Positions 49,319 to 58,915 of a stretch of DNA of 64,000 nucleotides are shown here, piece by piece (position 1 is the stretch's first letter; each line of letters opens with the position of its first letter). Both the position numbers and the translations under genes were made by a program. The DNA lies in contig NZ_FMYQ01000001.1 of NCBI RefSeq assembly GCF_900096975.1, forward strand, positions 434,001 through 498,000, in the 5' to 3' direction. The notes beneath the pieces are model-generated. The model had not been told where the DNA came from. It saw nothing but the letters and a program-made list of their open reading frames with translations, and did no database searches. The DNA is from Paraburkholderia lycopersici. Its GTDB lineage: Bacteria > Pseudomonadota > Gammaproteobacteria > Burkholderiales > Burkholderiaceae.

Positions 49319-50118
49319 TGTCCGACGCGAAGCGCAATGCCATGCGAGGCGCGCCGCTGAAGGTCTTCGTCACCGGCGCGTCGAGCGGCATCGGCGCCGC
49401 GCTCGCCGCCGAGTACGCGCGGCGCGGCGCTGTCCTCGGGCTCGTCGCGCGCCGCGGCGAGGCCCTCGCCGCCTTCCGGCAGTCCCATCCCGACAGCGCC
49501 ATCTCCATCTACCCGGCCGACGTGCGCGACGCCGATGCGCTGGCCGCCGCCGCGCGCGATTTCATCGCGCAGCATGGCCTGCCCGACATCGTGATCGCCA
49601 ACGCGGGCGTGAGCCGCGGCGTGCTCACGGGCGAAGGCGACCTCGCCACGTTCCGCGACGTGATGGACACCAACTACTTCGGCATGGTCGCCACCTTCGA
49701 GCCGTTCGCCTCGGCGATGGCGCAGGCGCGGCACGGCACGCTCGTGGGCATCGCGAGCGTGGCCGGCGTGCGCGGACTGCCGGGCTCGGGCGCGTACAGC
49801 GCCTCGAAGGCCGCCGCGCTCGCCTATCTCGAAGCGCTGCGCGTGGAGATGCGCGCGTTCAGCGTGCCCGTGGTCACCATCGCGCCGGGCTACATCCGCA
49901 CGCCGATGACGGCGAAGAACCCCTACCGCATGCCCTTCCTGATGAACGCCGACCGCTTCGCCGCGAAGGCGGCCGACGCCATTGCGCGCGGCACGTCGTT
50001 TGCGGTATTCCCCTGGCCGATGCGCGTGGCCGCCGCGCTGCTGCGCGCGCTGCCGCGCTGGGTCTACGACCGCGTGTTCGAGAAGGCGCCGCGCAAGCCA
50101 CGCACGGCGAGCCGCTGA
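49318..50118 (+). CDS. SDR family oxidoreductase
   Basis: A 266-aa short-chain dehydrogenase. TGASSGIG is the NAD(P) motif, ANAGVSRG the central NAG, the catalytic Ser is in GIASVAGVRG and the YxxxK in GAYSASKAA. The C-terminus has a hydrophobic Arg-rich stretch (PMRVAAALLRALPRWVYD) that may touch the membrane. It is translationally coupled to dsbA (TAATG). Substrate unknown. Confidence 0.88.
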   Translation: MSDAKRNAMRGAPLKVFVTGASSGIGAALAAEYARRGAVLGLVARRGEALAAFRQSHPDSAISIYPADVRDADALAAAARDFIAQHGLPDIVIANAGVSRGVLTGEGDLATFRDVMDTNYFGMVATFEPFASAMAQARHGTLVGIASVAGVRGLPGSGAYSASKAAALAYLEALRVEMRAFSVPVVTIAPGYIRTPMTAKNPYRMPFLMNADRFAAKAADAIARGTSFAVFPWPMRVAAALLRALPRWVYDRVFEKAPRKPRTASR

Positions 50119-50319
50119 GGCGGCCGAGGGTTGCGCGCCGGCCGTCTCCGAGCCTGCGCGCGGCGCCCGCATGCCATATGGGTATGTGGATTAAGTTGTT
50201 GTCTCGGCAATTTCCCTTCGATAAGCTTGGCTCGTCCGGGCGCCCTTCCTGGCCTTCCCGCCTCTCCCGAATCGAACAAAACGGGGCGCCGCCCGCCACC
50301 GAAGAACCACGGAGATTCC

Positions 50320-51936
50320 ATGCGCTTCACCTCGCCCACCGCGCCCGCCCTCGTGCTCGCCACCGCACTTGGCGCCGCGTGCGCATTCGCGGCCACGCCC
50401 GCGCTCGCGAAACCGCTGACGGTCTGCACCGAGTCGAGCCCCGACGGCTTCGACGTCGTGCAGTTCAACTCGCTCGTCACGACCAACGCGTCCGCCGACG
50501 TCATCTTCAATTCGCTCGTGGCCTACGACGAAGCGCAAAAGAAAGTCGTGCCCGCGCTCGCGGACAAATGGGAGGTAAGCGCCGACGGCCTCGCGTACAC
50601 GTTCCATCTGCGGCGCAACGTGCCGTTCCAGACGACCGGGTGGTTCAAGCCCACGCGCACGCTCACCGCCGACGACGTGGTCTTCACGTTCGAGCGCATG
50701 CTCGACGCGAACAACCCGTGGCACAAGGTGGCGGGGCCGGGCGGCTTTCCGCACGCGCAGTCGATGGGTCTCGTGAAGCTCGTGAAGTCGGTGACGAAGG
50801 TCGATCCGGACACGGTGAAGTTCGAGCTCAACGAGCCGAACGCCACCTTCCTGTCGATCCTCACGATGGGCTTCGCGTCCATCTACTCGTCCGAATACGC
50901 CGACCAGTTGCTCAAGGCCGGCAAACAGGTCGACCTCAACGCGAAGCCGGTGGGCACGGGCCCGTTCGTGCTGAAGAGCTACACGAAGGACGCGCTGATC
51001 CGCTACGACGCGAACCCCACCTACTGGGGGCCGAAGCCGGAGGCGGACCGCCTGATCTACGCGATCACGCCCGACGCGGCCGTGCGCGCGCAGAAGGTGA
51101 AGGCCGGCGAATGCCAGATCGCGCTTTCGCCGAAGCCCCAGGACGTAGCCGCCGCGAAAGAGGACAAGTCGCTCAAGGTCGTGGAAACGCCCGCGTTCAT
51201 GACGGCGTTCGTCGCGCTCAACACGCAGAAGAAGCCGCTCGACAACCAGAAGGTACGCCAGGCGCTGAACATGGCGTTCGACCGCACGACCTACCTCAAG
51301 GCGATTTTCGACAACACGGCGACGCCCGCGACGAACCCCTGGCCGCCCATCACCTGGGGCTACGACAAGTCGATCCAGCCGTATCCGTATGACCCGGCGA
51401 AGGCAAAGCAACTGCTCGCCGACGCGGGCTACGCCAACGGCTTTTCGACGACGATCTGGGTGCGCCCGAACGGCAGCGTGCTCAATCCGAACCCGCGCGC
51501 GGGCGCCGAGTTGCTGCAGGCCGACTTCGCGAAGATCGGCGTGAAGGCCGAGATCAAGGTGGTCGAATGGGGCGAACTCATCAAGGAAGCGAAGCAGGGC
51601 CAGCACGACACGCTCTTCATGGGCTGGGCCGGCGACAACGGCGACCCCGACAACTACCTCTCGCCGCTCTTCAGCTGCAACGCGGTGCAGTCGGGCATCA
51701 ACTTCGCGCGCTTTTGCGCCCCGCAGCTCGACAAGCTGATCGCCGACGGCAAGGCCACCGCCGATCAGGCGAAGCGCGTGAAGCTCTATGAAGCCGCGCA
51801 GAAGATCATCCACGACGAGGCGCTGTGGATTCCGCTCGGCTACCCGACCGCGGCCGCGATCACGCGCGCGAACGTGAGCGGTTATCAGGTGAGCCCGTTC
51901 GGACGCCAGAACTTCGCGAGCGTCGCTGTGCAGTAA
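50320..51936 (+). CDS. Peptide-type ABC substrate-binding protein (DppA-like)
   Basis: A 538-aa SBP_bac_5 protein for di/oligopeptides or similar ligands. The signal peptide ends at ATPALA (about residue 30); the mature part begins KPLTVCTESSPDGFDVVQFN and includes GTGPFVLKSY and VRQALNMAFDR. GGAG lies before the ATG. No Dpp permease genes follow; instead a terminator hairpin, so it is an orphan or serves a distant transporter. Confidence 0.9.
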   Translation: MRFTSPTAPALVLATALGAACAFAATPALAKPLTVCTESSPDGFDVVQFNSLVTTNASADVIFNSLVAYDEAQKKVVPALADKWEVSADGLAYTFHLRRNVPFQTTGWFKPTRTLTADDVVFTFERMLDANNPWHKVAGPGGFPHAQSMGLVKLVKSVTKVDPDTVKFELNEPNATFLSILTMGFASIYSSEYADQLLKAGKQVDLNAKPVGTGPFVLKSYTKDALIRYDANPTYWGPKPEADRLIYAITPDAAVRAQKVKAGECQIALSPKPQDVAAAKEDKSLKVVETPAFMTAFVALNTQKKPLDNQKVRQALNMAFDRTTYLKAIFDNTATPATNPWPPITWGYDKSIQPYPYDPAKAKQLLADAGYANGFSTTIWVRPNGSVLNPNPRAGAELLQADFAKIGVKAEIKVVEWGELIKEAKQGQHDTLFMGWAGDNGDPDNYLSPLFSCNAVQSGINFARFCAPQLDKLIADGKATADQAKRVKLYEAAQKIIHDEALWIPLGYPTAAAITRANVSGYQVSPFGRQNFASVAVQ

Positions 51937-51938
51937 CG

Positions 51939-51966
51939 GCATGCCGGGCGTTCGCGCCCGGCATGC
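51939..51966 (+). terminator. Terminator hairpin with TTCG loop
   Basis: GCATGCCGGGCG (51939-51950) pairs perfectly with CGCCCGGCATGC (51955-51966) around a TTCG tetraloop just after the binding-protein stop. No T-run. Confidence 0.75.
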
Positions 51967-52177
51967 ATCGATTACAGATCTCCCGCCGACCATCTCGATT
52001 TGCAACACGGCGCCCCGCCCCAGGCGCGCTCGAAGCCCGCCCCACGCGGGCCAGCGCCATTCCGATACATTACTGCCGGTAAGATTCGCGAGCAGATTGT
52101 TGCAGTCTGGTAACTCAAGCGGGCGAGCGCTTCGCTACATTGAAGCCATCCATTCCTCAACACCGAAGGGGGCTCAA

Positions 52178-52462
52178 ATGAAAACCAAACTCTTTGCCGC
52201 GCTGGGTGCCGGAGCGCTCGTCCTCGCCGCCTCGCAAACCGCCATGGCCGGCGTGGCCGTCGGCCTGAATATCGGCGTGCCCGCTCCGGTGTACGTTGCA
52301 CCCGCACCGGTCTATGTCGCGCCGCGCCCCGTGTATGTGGCGCCGCCCGTGCGCGTGGCCTACGCGCCGGCCGTGGTGATCGGCTGGCACGGCGACCGCT
52401 ACTGGGACGGCCACCGCTGGTATGGCCGCCGCGAGTGGTACGGCCACCGCGGCTGGTACTAA
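52178..52462 (+). CDS. PXPV-repeat exported protein
   Basis: A 94-aa exported protein. A signal peptide ends at AMA (residue 24). The mature part has tandem PVYVAP units (APVYVAPAPVYVAPRPVYV) and a C-terminal Trp/Tyr/His/Arg-rich block (WHGDRYWDGHRWYG). GAAGGGGG precedes the ATG. This matches the beta-proteobacterial PXPV-repeat small proteins of unknown, probably envelope or matrix, function. Confidence 0.78.
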   Translation: MKTKLFAALGAGALVLAASQTAMAGVAVGLNIGVPAPVYVAPAPVYVAPRPVYVAPPVRVAYAPAVVIGWHGDRYWDGHRWYGRREWYGHRGWY

Positions 52463-52506
52463 GCCCGCGCACGCCGGAACGGCTCCGGCTTGATGCCCGA
52501 AAAAGC

Positions 52507-52535
52507 AAAGCGCCTCGCAGTTCGCGAGGCGCTTT
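52507..52535. terminator. Bidirectional terminator
   Basis: AAAGCGCCTCGC (52507-52518) pairs with GCGAGGCGCTTT (52524-52535), with As before and Ts after. It serves the PXPV gene and the convergent sulfate-binding gene. Confidence 0.9.
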
Positions 52536-52559
52536 TTCCTGCGCGATCGTGTCGTCGCG

Positions 52560-53570
52560 CTACTTGCGGTCGGTAACGATCTGGTCGAACGTCCCGCCAT
52601 CGGCGAAATGCGCAGCCTGCGCCTTCTGCCAGCTGCCGAACACCTGCTCGACCGTGAAGGTCTTGATCGGCTTGAATTCGTTCGCGTGCTTCGCAAGCAC
52701 GCCCGCATCGCGCGGACGCAGATGGTGCTCCGCGATGATTTCCTGCGCGGCGGGCGAATACAGATAGTCGAGATACGCCTGCGCGACCTTGCGCGTGCCG
52801 CGCTTGTCCACGACCTTGTCGACGATGGTCACGGGCGGCTCCGCCAGCAGGCTCACCGACGGATAAACGGCTTCGAAGTCCTTCGCGCCCACACCTGTGT
52901 CGATGAGCGCCACTTCGTTCTCGAAGGTCACGAGCACGTCGCCGATACCGCGTTGCGTGAACGTCGTCGTCGCGCCCCGGCCGCCCGCGTCGAGCACCGG
53001 CACGTTCTTGAGCAGCGCGCGCTCGAAGTCGAGCGCCTGCGCGTCGCTCGCGCCCTGCTGCTTGCGGTAGCCCCAGGCGGCCAGGTACGCGTAGCGGCCG
53101 TTGCCCGAAGTCTTCGGATTGGCGATCACGACCTGCACGCCCGGCTTCGCCAGATCGTCCCAGTCCTTGATGTGCTTCGGATTGCCCTTGCGCACGAGGA
53201 ACACCATCGTCGTGGTGTAGGGCGCGCTCGCATCGGGCAGACGCGTGCGCCAGTTCGCGGGCACGAGATGACCTTGCTGCGCGAGCAGGTCGATGTCGTT
53301 GGGCTGGTTCATCGTCACGACGTCGGCCTGCAGGCCTTGCAGCACCGAAAGCGCCTGTGCGCTCGACGCGCCGTGCGACTGCCTGATCGACACGGTCTCG
53401 CCGCTCTTCTTCTGATAGTCCGCGATGAAGCTCGCGTTGATGTCCTTGTACAGTTCGCGCGTCACGTCGTACGAGACGTTGAGCAGCGAGGTCTCGGCGT
53501 GCGCCGCCGCCGCGCTCAATGCGATGATGCCCGCGCCGAGCCAGCGCGCCGTGCGTCCCAAACCTGCCAT
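52560..53570 (-). CDS. sbp: Sulfate ABC transporter substrate-binding protein
   Basis: A 336-aa periplasmic sulfate-binding protein. The signal peptide ends at AAHA (about residue 25); LLNVSYDVTRELYKDIN is the family start, and RQSHGASSAQALSVLQGL carries the sulfate-binding Ser/Gly region. Usually sbp leads cysTWA, but a terminator and an opposing gene follow here, so this copy is alone. The ATG at 53570 has GGGGA upstream. Confidence 0.92.
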   Translation of the reverse strand: MAGLGRTARWLGAGIIALSAAAAHAETSLLNVSYDVTRELYKDINASFIADYQKKSGETVSIRQSHGASSAQALSVLQGLQADVVTMNQPNDIDLLAQQGHLVPANWRTRLPDASAPYTTTMVFLVRKGNPKHIKDWDDLAKPGVQVVIANPKTSGNGRYAYLAAWGYRKQQGASDAQALDFERALLKNVPVLDAGGRGATTTFTQRGIGDVLVTFENEVALIDTGVGAKDFEAVYPSVSLLAEPPVTIVDKVVDKRGTRKVAQAYLDYLYSPAAQEIIAEHHLRPRDAGVLAKHANEFKPIKTFTVEQVFGSWQKAQAAHFADGGTFDQIVTDRK

Positions 53571-53715
53571 GGTGGTCCCCGTCTGTCGTTGAAAGGCGTC
53601 GGCCTGCTTGCATGACTTTCGTAAGCAAGCCGAACGCACGATTCTAGCGAGCCGGGGCACGCTGCTTATACCGATGCGAGCTTTGCTTTTCGGCTTTCGT
53701 GCTAAGCGCGTTTCC

Positions 53716-54495
53716 TCACGCCATGACGTGCGCGCCGCCGTCGATGTACACCGTATTGCCGCTCATGCGGCGCGCGTAGCGCGTGGCCAGATAGGCGGTC
53801 GCATAGCCCACGTCCATGATGTCGACGAGCTCGCCGAGCGGCGCGCGATCCACGGACTCGGCGAGCATGCGGTCGAAGTCGGGCAGGCCCGAGGCCGCGC
53901 GTGTCTTGAGCGGTCCCGGCGAGATGGCGTGCACGCGGATGCCGAGCGGCCCGAGCTCGTAGGCGAGGTAACGGCACGACGCTTCGAGCGCCGCCTTCAC
54001 CGGGCCCATCAGGCTGTAATTGGGCACGACGCGGTTCGCGCCGTCGTAGCTCATCGCGAAGAGCGTGCCGCCGCGCGGCATGAGCGGCGCGGCGCGCTTC
54101 GCCATGCGAATGAACGAGTGGCACGACACGTCCATCGCATGCGCGAAGCCCTGCGCCGACGATTCGAGCAGGCCGCCCTGCAGATCTTCCTTCGGCGCAT
54201 GAGCGATGGAATGGAGCACGATGTCGAGCGCGCCCCAGGTTTCGCGCACGGCGTCGAACACGGCATCGAGCTGCGCGTCGTCTTCCACGTTCAGCGGCAG
54301 CAGCAACTGCGCGCCCAGCTCGCCGGCCAGCGGTTCGACGTAGGGCCTGGCCTTGTCGTTGAGATAGGTGAGCGCGATCTGCGCGCCGAGATCGGCGAAC
54401 GCGCGCGCGCAGCCGTAAGCGATCGATTCGGCGTTCGCCACGCCGGTCACGAGCGCGCGCATGCCGGCAAGCGGCTGGTCGGGAGGGGTAGGCAT
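53716..54495 (-). CDS. fabI: Enoyl-[acyl-carrier-protein] reductase, FabI type
   Basis: A 259-aa SDR-fold enoyl-ACP reductase. ALVTGVANAESIAYGCA is the NADH motif typical of FabI; MSYDGANRVVPNYSLMGPVK carries the two Tyr and Lys of the active site (Y-x6-K). ISPGPLKTRAASGL is conserved. It may be the second FabI of the genome, as it sits in a cluster with pta, ackA and a PHA-synthase-like gene instead of with fab genes. GCGAGG precedes the ATG. Confidence 0.9.
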   Translation of the reverse strand: MPTPPDQPLAGMRALVTGVANAESIAYGCARAFADLGAQIALTYLNDKARPYVEPLAGELGAQLLLPLNVEDDAQLDAVFDAVRETWGALDIVLHSIAHAPKEDLQGGLLESSAQGFAHAMDVSCHSFIRMAKRAAPLMPRGGTLFAMSYDGANRVVPNYSLMGPVKAALEASCRYLAYELGPLGIRVHAISPGPLKTRAASGLPDFDRMLAESVDRAPLGELVDIMDVGYATAYLATRYARRMSGNTVYIDGGAHVMA

Positions 54496-54582
54496 GGCTG
54501 ACCTCGCAGGTAATGGCGGCCGTTCATGGCCGCGAATGCGGTTGCCGATCATTTTGCGGCTAGCGGGTGCTCGATACAGAAA

Positions 54583-54605
54583 AGCGCGGAGGGAACCTCC
54601 GCGCT
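54583..54605 (-). terminator. Terminator after the DUF3141 gene
   Basis: On the minus strand AGCGCGGAGG and CCTCCGCGCT pair around three bases, followed by TTTCTG. It lies between DUF3141 and fabI, so fabI may have its own promoter. Confidence 0.78.
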
Positions 54606-54651
54606 CTACGTGCTGCGTGCGCACTGCATGGGCTGCGCGCGCCCTTCGTGC

Positions 54652-57423
54652 TTACTCCCCCGCGCTGCGCGTCGCGCGCCGGCGCGCGGCCGTCGTGCCC
54701 GCCGCGCGCGTGGACGTGGGCGTGGACGCAGCGCGCGAGCGGCGCGCGGCCGTTTTTGCGGCGGCTGGCGCCTTCTTCGCATCGACAGGTTCGGCAGCCT
54801 TCGTCTTCGCTCCCGCGCGCGCCGCGCGCAGGGGCCGGGCAGGCGCAGCGGGTTCGCTCGCGGTATCGGCCTTCGCGCCGGCGGCCTTGACCGGAGCCGC
54901 GGCGGCTTCGGGCTCCGCCGCCTGTGCCGCCGCCTTGACGCCGTGCGCGGCCACACCGCCGTCGCCTGCGATGCTGCCGCCTGCGCCCGCACCGCCAGCC
55001 GAAGGCTCACCCTCCGACGACGGACCGCTATCGAGCGTCGGCGGCCCCGACTTCTCGCTGCCCGGCTCGATGCCCAGCGCGCGCTGGACATCGCGATAGC
55101 GCTCGCGACGCTCGCCTTCGAGCGGCCCCGACACGGTCACGATGCGGTAGACGGCCGCGAGCAGCGCCCGGCGTGTCTTCATGTCCGGCACGATTTCGGG
55201 CAAGACCTCGATCGCGGCCTGCGGATCGAGCTGCACGACCGCGCCCTGGCGGCGCGCCGCCTCCTTCAGCTCGGCAATGCTCGGTTGGCCATCGCCGAGA
55301 TATTCGCGCGCAAGCTCGCGCATGCGCTGGAACGGCCGGTACTCCACCGTATGCATTTCGTCGACGATGTACGCGGCAATGCGCATGAACGCGTCGACGA
55401 GCGAGCCCTTCATGAGATGCGCGCGCGCCGCGCGCAACCGGTATTGCGCAAGTTCCTTGCGCAGCGCCATGAGCGGCGGCGCGATCGGATCGAGCGGCTG
55501 GTTGGGCGTCACGCCCACCAGGGCCTGCACCCACGGCGCACCGTAGATGCTGTAGAACGTGCTCTCGATCCAGGCGTCGCGCGCGTCGCGGTACGCGTCC
55601 CACGAGGCCTCGATGCTCGCCGACGCCTGCTTTTCGACCTGCGCGAACGGATTGTCGGGCGCGACCGGCTTGCGGTGCTCGCGCACCGCCTCGGCCATGG
55701 CGGGCAGCACGCCCAACGTCGGGTTCGCGTCGCTCATCACGCTGCGCTCCACGCGCGACGGATGCGCCTCGCGCAGCACGTGCGCGCTGAGCGCATTCGT
55801 CGACGCGCGCACGAACGGCGAGACGAACAGGTCATACAGCCGCTGGTTGTTCTCCGCGAAACGGCGCACCACTTCGAAGGGCTGCTCGTCGGCGCGGCCG
55901 TCGTCGAGCGCGAGGATATCGTCGATGGTGCGGCGCTCGAAGCGGATCTCGTAGCGCCCTTCGAGCGCTTCGAGGCGACCCGCTTCCGGCGTCGAGTCGG
56001 TGATCTTCGCCTCGTAGAGGCCAGGCGGCAGCACGTCGATCAGATCGAGCGCCGAAAACAGTTCGGTGTGCTCCTTATTCGCCACGCTCGCCGACACGAA
56101 GATTCCGAGGTGCCCGACCTTGTCATGCAGGCAGTACACGATCACCTGCTCGTTCGCGACGATCTCGTCGACGCTCGCGTAAAGATCGGGAATCCAGTTG
56201 AGCGCCTGCTGCGGCGGCGTGATGTTGTCGCCCCAGGAGGCGAGCACGATGATCGGCGTGCGGATGTTGCGCAGGTCCATCGGCGCGCGCGCGTTCTTCG
56301 GGTACACCTCGTTGCGCGTAAGGTGATTGCCGACGAAGAGGTTCTGCACGATCCAGTCGATTTCGGCGCGATTTAGCTGGAAATGGCCGCCCCACCAGCG
56401 CTCGAATTCGAGAAAGCGCTCGCGCTCCGTATCGACCTTCGAGTAGAGGTTGTAGAGCTTGCCCCAGTACGTGTTGGCCGGGTTGAGGTACTCGAAGTTC
56501 TGCACGAGATAAGCGCCGTCGAAACGGCCGTCGCCGAGGTCGGCGGCGAGCGAGGACATCCACGTGCCGCCCAGCATGCCGCCCGAATAGCGCATGGGGT
56601 TCTTGCCGCGCACGCCGGCCCAGTACGAAAGCGGCGAGCCCGCGAGCATGAGCGGGCCGACGAGGGCGGGCGCGGAGGCCGCGAGCAGCGCCGCGGCCCA
56701 GCCGCCCTGGCAGTTGCCGATGATGAACGGCAGGCCGTCCGAGTCGGGGTGCAGTTCGCGCACGCGTTGCACGAACACGGCCTCGGCCTGCGCGACGGAC
56801 TGGATGGTCTGCGTTTCGCAGGGCACCGGGAAGAAGGTCACGAAATAGCACGGGTGCCCCTTGCGCAGCGCGATGCCCACCTCGCTGTCCATCTTGAACC
56901 CGGCGATGCCGGGGCCGTGGCCCGCGCGCGGATCGATCACGACGAAGGGGCGCATGCGCGGATCGGTCGGCGCGCCGGCCTCGGGCTTGATGCGCAGGAG
57001 CGCGTAGTTGCACGGGTCGTCGAGCTCGCGGCCGTCGACGATCACTTCGTAGTCGAACGCGAGCACCGGCGGCATGCCGGCCTGCTCGTGCACGTACGTC
57101 TGGTTGCCGCGCTCGCGCAGCACGTCGAGGAACAGCACGCTGCGCTGCCAGGCGTCGTGGAGGTAGTCGTAGAGCGGCTGCGCGACCGTCGTCGCGAGCG
57201 GCGCGGATTCGATCGCCTGGTTCACCGCCTGGTTCACCGCCGAAGACACCGACGAGGCCGCCGTGGCAAGCGGTGCGGCGTGCGATGACGCCTCGTCGGA
57301 CGAGGCCGCGAAAGGCCAGAACGGCGCAAAAGGCCAGAAAGACGCGCCCTGCGGGAGCGTGGGCAGGAACGACAAAGGCGACGCAAGCGACGTGGACGTC
57401 GGCGAGGATGTGGAAACTGCCAC
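54652..57423 (-). CDS. DUF3141 protein, PhaC-like alpha/beta hydrolase
   Basis: A 923-aa protein. The first 80 residues are Ser/Ala/Pro-rich; then a PHA-synthase-like alpha/beta hydrolase with a Cys nucleophile in GNCQGGWAA (Cys238), Asp in LASWGDNITPP and His in HDKVGHLGIF. The C-terminal half is helical DUF3141, and the last 110 residues are Ala/Lys/Arg-rich (KTAARRSRAAS), like DNA- or granule-binding tails. The start is GTG at 57423 with AAGGAG 9 bases upstream. The chemistry (polymerase, thioesterase, or other) is unproven. Divergent from pta-ackA. Confidence 0.85.
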   Translation of the reverse strand: MAVSTSSPTSTSLASPLSFLPTLPQGASFWPFAPFWPFAASSDEASSHAAPLATAASSVSSAVNQAVNQAIESAPLATTVAQPLYDYLHDAWQRSVLFLDVLRERGNQTYVHEQAGMPPVLAFDYEVIVDGRELDDPCNYALLRIKPEAGAPTDPRMRPFVVIDPRAGHGPGIAGFKMDSEVGIALRKGHPCYFVTFFPVPCETQTIQSVAQAEAVFVQRVRELHPDSDGLPFIIGNCQGGWAAALLAASAPALVGPLMLAGSPLSYWAGVRGKNPMRYSGGMLGGTWMSSLAADLGDGRFDGAYLVQNFEYLNPANTYWGKLYNLYSKVDTERERFLEFERWWGGHFQLNRAEIDWIVQNLFVGNHLTRNEVYPKNARAPMDLRNIRTPIIVLASWGDNITPPQQALNWIPDLYASVDEIVANEQVIVYCLHDKVGHLGIFVSASVANKEHTELFSALDLIDVLPPGLYEAKITDSTPEAGRLEALEGRYEIRFERRTIDDILALDDGRADEQPFEVVRRFAENNQRLYDLFVSPFVRASTNALSAHVLREAHPSRVERSVMSDANPTLGVLPAMAEAVREHRKPVAPDNPFAQVEKQASASIEASWDAYRDARDAWIESTFYSIYGAPWVQALVGVTPNQPLDPIAPPLMALRKELAQYRLRAARAHLMKGSLVDAFMRIAAYIVDEMHTVEYRPFQRMRELAREYLGDGQPSIAELKEAARRQGAVVQLDPQAAIEVLPEIVPDMKTRRALLAAVYRIVTVSGPLEGERRERYRDVQRALGIEPGSEKSGPPTLDSGPSSEGEPSAGGAGAGGSIAGDGGVAAHGVKAAAQAAEPEAAAAPVKAAGAKADTASEPAAPARPLRAARAGAKTKAAEPVDAKKAPAAAKTAARRSRAASTPTSTRAAGTTAARRRATRSAGE

Positions 57424-57973
57424 GAGACCAATCTCCTTAAAGGGGAGCGCACACCCGCCTCGCGGCAAGCATGCGCCAGGCCGGCGCGGACCGCGGCGGG
57501 CGCACGCTCTCGCGACGACGAACATGCGCGGGAGCCGACACCGCCCGCGACCGCCTCATGCGGGCGGAGCCTCAGCAACGGGGCCGGCAAATAAGGTTCG
57601 CGGCCGCCAGCGCGCTTCCTGCGCCTCGCGGCCGCGACGTGAAAAGAGCCAGATCATGCTGCACTGCGGCATCTAAAAAGTTAGGCCGATGCCCCGCGAA
57701 AGTCAAGGCTCGCCATGGTTCCAGAGGCTTGGCCCATGATCGCAACGCCCTGTGAACGAAGCGTGACAGGCCCGCCGACCGGGACTTCGCCCGATGCGTC
57801 AGGATGCCGCGGCGGCCTGGCGCGCATCTTTCCGACTGGCGCTTTCGCACTGGTCTACACTAATACGGCTTTGCGCGCCGCAGCATGACCACACCACGCA
57901 TCCTTGGCCCGGCATGCCCTGCATGGGCCGGAACAAGGCAAAGCGCCAACTCCGCTCGACAGGAGAGACCGTC
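57424..57973. other. 550-base divergent region between DUF3141 and pta
   Basis: No gene is supported. It holds a near-palindrome at 57657-57671 (listed separately), a TACACT -10-like hexamer at 57856-57861 reading toward pta, and the RBSs of both genes. The left 200 bases are very GC-rich without recognisable structure. Confidence 0.5.
57657..57671. promoter_or_regulatory. Candidate PhaR-like operator
   Basis: TGCTGCACTGCGGCA is a 15-bp palindrome with one mismatch (TGCTGCA-C-TGCGGCA). PhaR, the PHA-responsive repressor, is known to bind GC-rich TGC/GCA dyads before phasin genes. Its position before a PhaC-like gene makes PHA control plausible, but this is inference. Confidence 0.3.
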
Positions 57974-58915
57974 GTGACTTCCTCGACCGACAAGTATTCG
58001 GCTTTGCTCGCCCGTTGCGGCGGCCTGGCGCCGGTGCCCACCGCCGTGGCGCATCCCTGCGACGTGTCCTCGCTGACCGGCGCGCTCGACGCCGCGAACC
58101 TCGGCTTGATCGTGCCGATCCTCGTCGGCCCGGAGGCGAAGATCCGCGCCGTGGCCGAGGAAGCCGACCTGCGCCTCGACGGCGTCACGATCATCGACGC
58201 GCCGCACAGCCACGCCGCCGCCGAGCGCGCGGTGCTCGCCGTGCGCCAGGGAGAGGCCGAGCTGCTCATGAAGGGCAGTCTGCACAGCGACGAACTGCTC
58301 CACGAAGTCACGCTCAGCACGAGCGGCCTGCGCACCGAACGGCGCCTCTCGCACGTATTCGCGATGGACGTGCCCTCGTACCACAAGCCGCTCTTCATCA
58401 CCGACGCGGCCGTCAACATCTTCCCGAAGCTCGCCGACAAGGCCGACATCGTGCGCAACGCCATCGAGCTCCTGCAGGCGCTCGGCATCCCCACGCCGAA
58501 GGTCGCGATCCTCGGCGCGGTGGAAACGGTGTCCGACAAGATGCCGTCCACCATCGACGCCGCCGCGCTCTGCAAGATGGCCGACCGCGGCCAGATCACG
58601 GGCGGCCTGCTCGACGGCCCGCTCGCGTTCGACAACGCGATCAGCGCCGAAGCCGCGCGCATCAAGGGCATCCGCTCGCCCGTGGCCGGCGACCCCGACA
58701 TTCTGCTCGTGCCCGACCTCGAAGCGGGCAACATGCTCGCCAAGCAGCTCACCTTCCTCGCCGGCGCAGAAGCGGCCGGCATCGTCCTCGGCGCACGCGT
58801 GCCGATCATCCTCACGAGCCGCGCCGACAGCGTGCGCTCGCGCATCGGCAGTTGCGCGATCGCCGTGCTCGTCGCGCATGCGCGGCGCGCGCGCAAAACA
58901 ACGGAGATTCTGTGA
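57974..58915 (+). CDS. Phosphate acetyl/butyryltransferase
   Basis: A 313-aa PTA_PTB-family enzyme converting acyl-CoA and phosphate to acyl phosphate. VPILVGPEAKIRAVAEEADL, LLMKGSLHSDELLHEV and GPLAFDNAISAEAARIKGI are typical. It is the short catalytic form. The start is GTG at 57974 with AGGAG upstream. It overlaps ackA by 4 bases (GTGA), so acyl phosphate passes to the kinase. Acetyl versus butyryl preference cannot be read. Confidence 0.9.
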   Translation: MTSSTDKYSALLARCGGLAPVPTAVAHPCDVSSLTGALDAANLGLIVPILVGPEAKIRAVAEEADLRLDGVTIIDAPHSHAAAERAVLAVRQGEAELLMKGSLHSDELLHEVTLSTSGLRTERRLSHVFAMDVPSYHKPLFITDAAVNIFPKLADKADIVRNAIELLQALGIPTPKVAILGAVETVSDKMPSTIDAAALCKMADRGQITGGLLDGPLAFDNAISAEAARIKGIRSPVAGDPDILLVPDLEAGNMLAKQLTFLAGAEAAGIVLGARVPIILTSRADSVRSRIGSCAIAVLVAHARRARKTTEIL

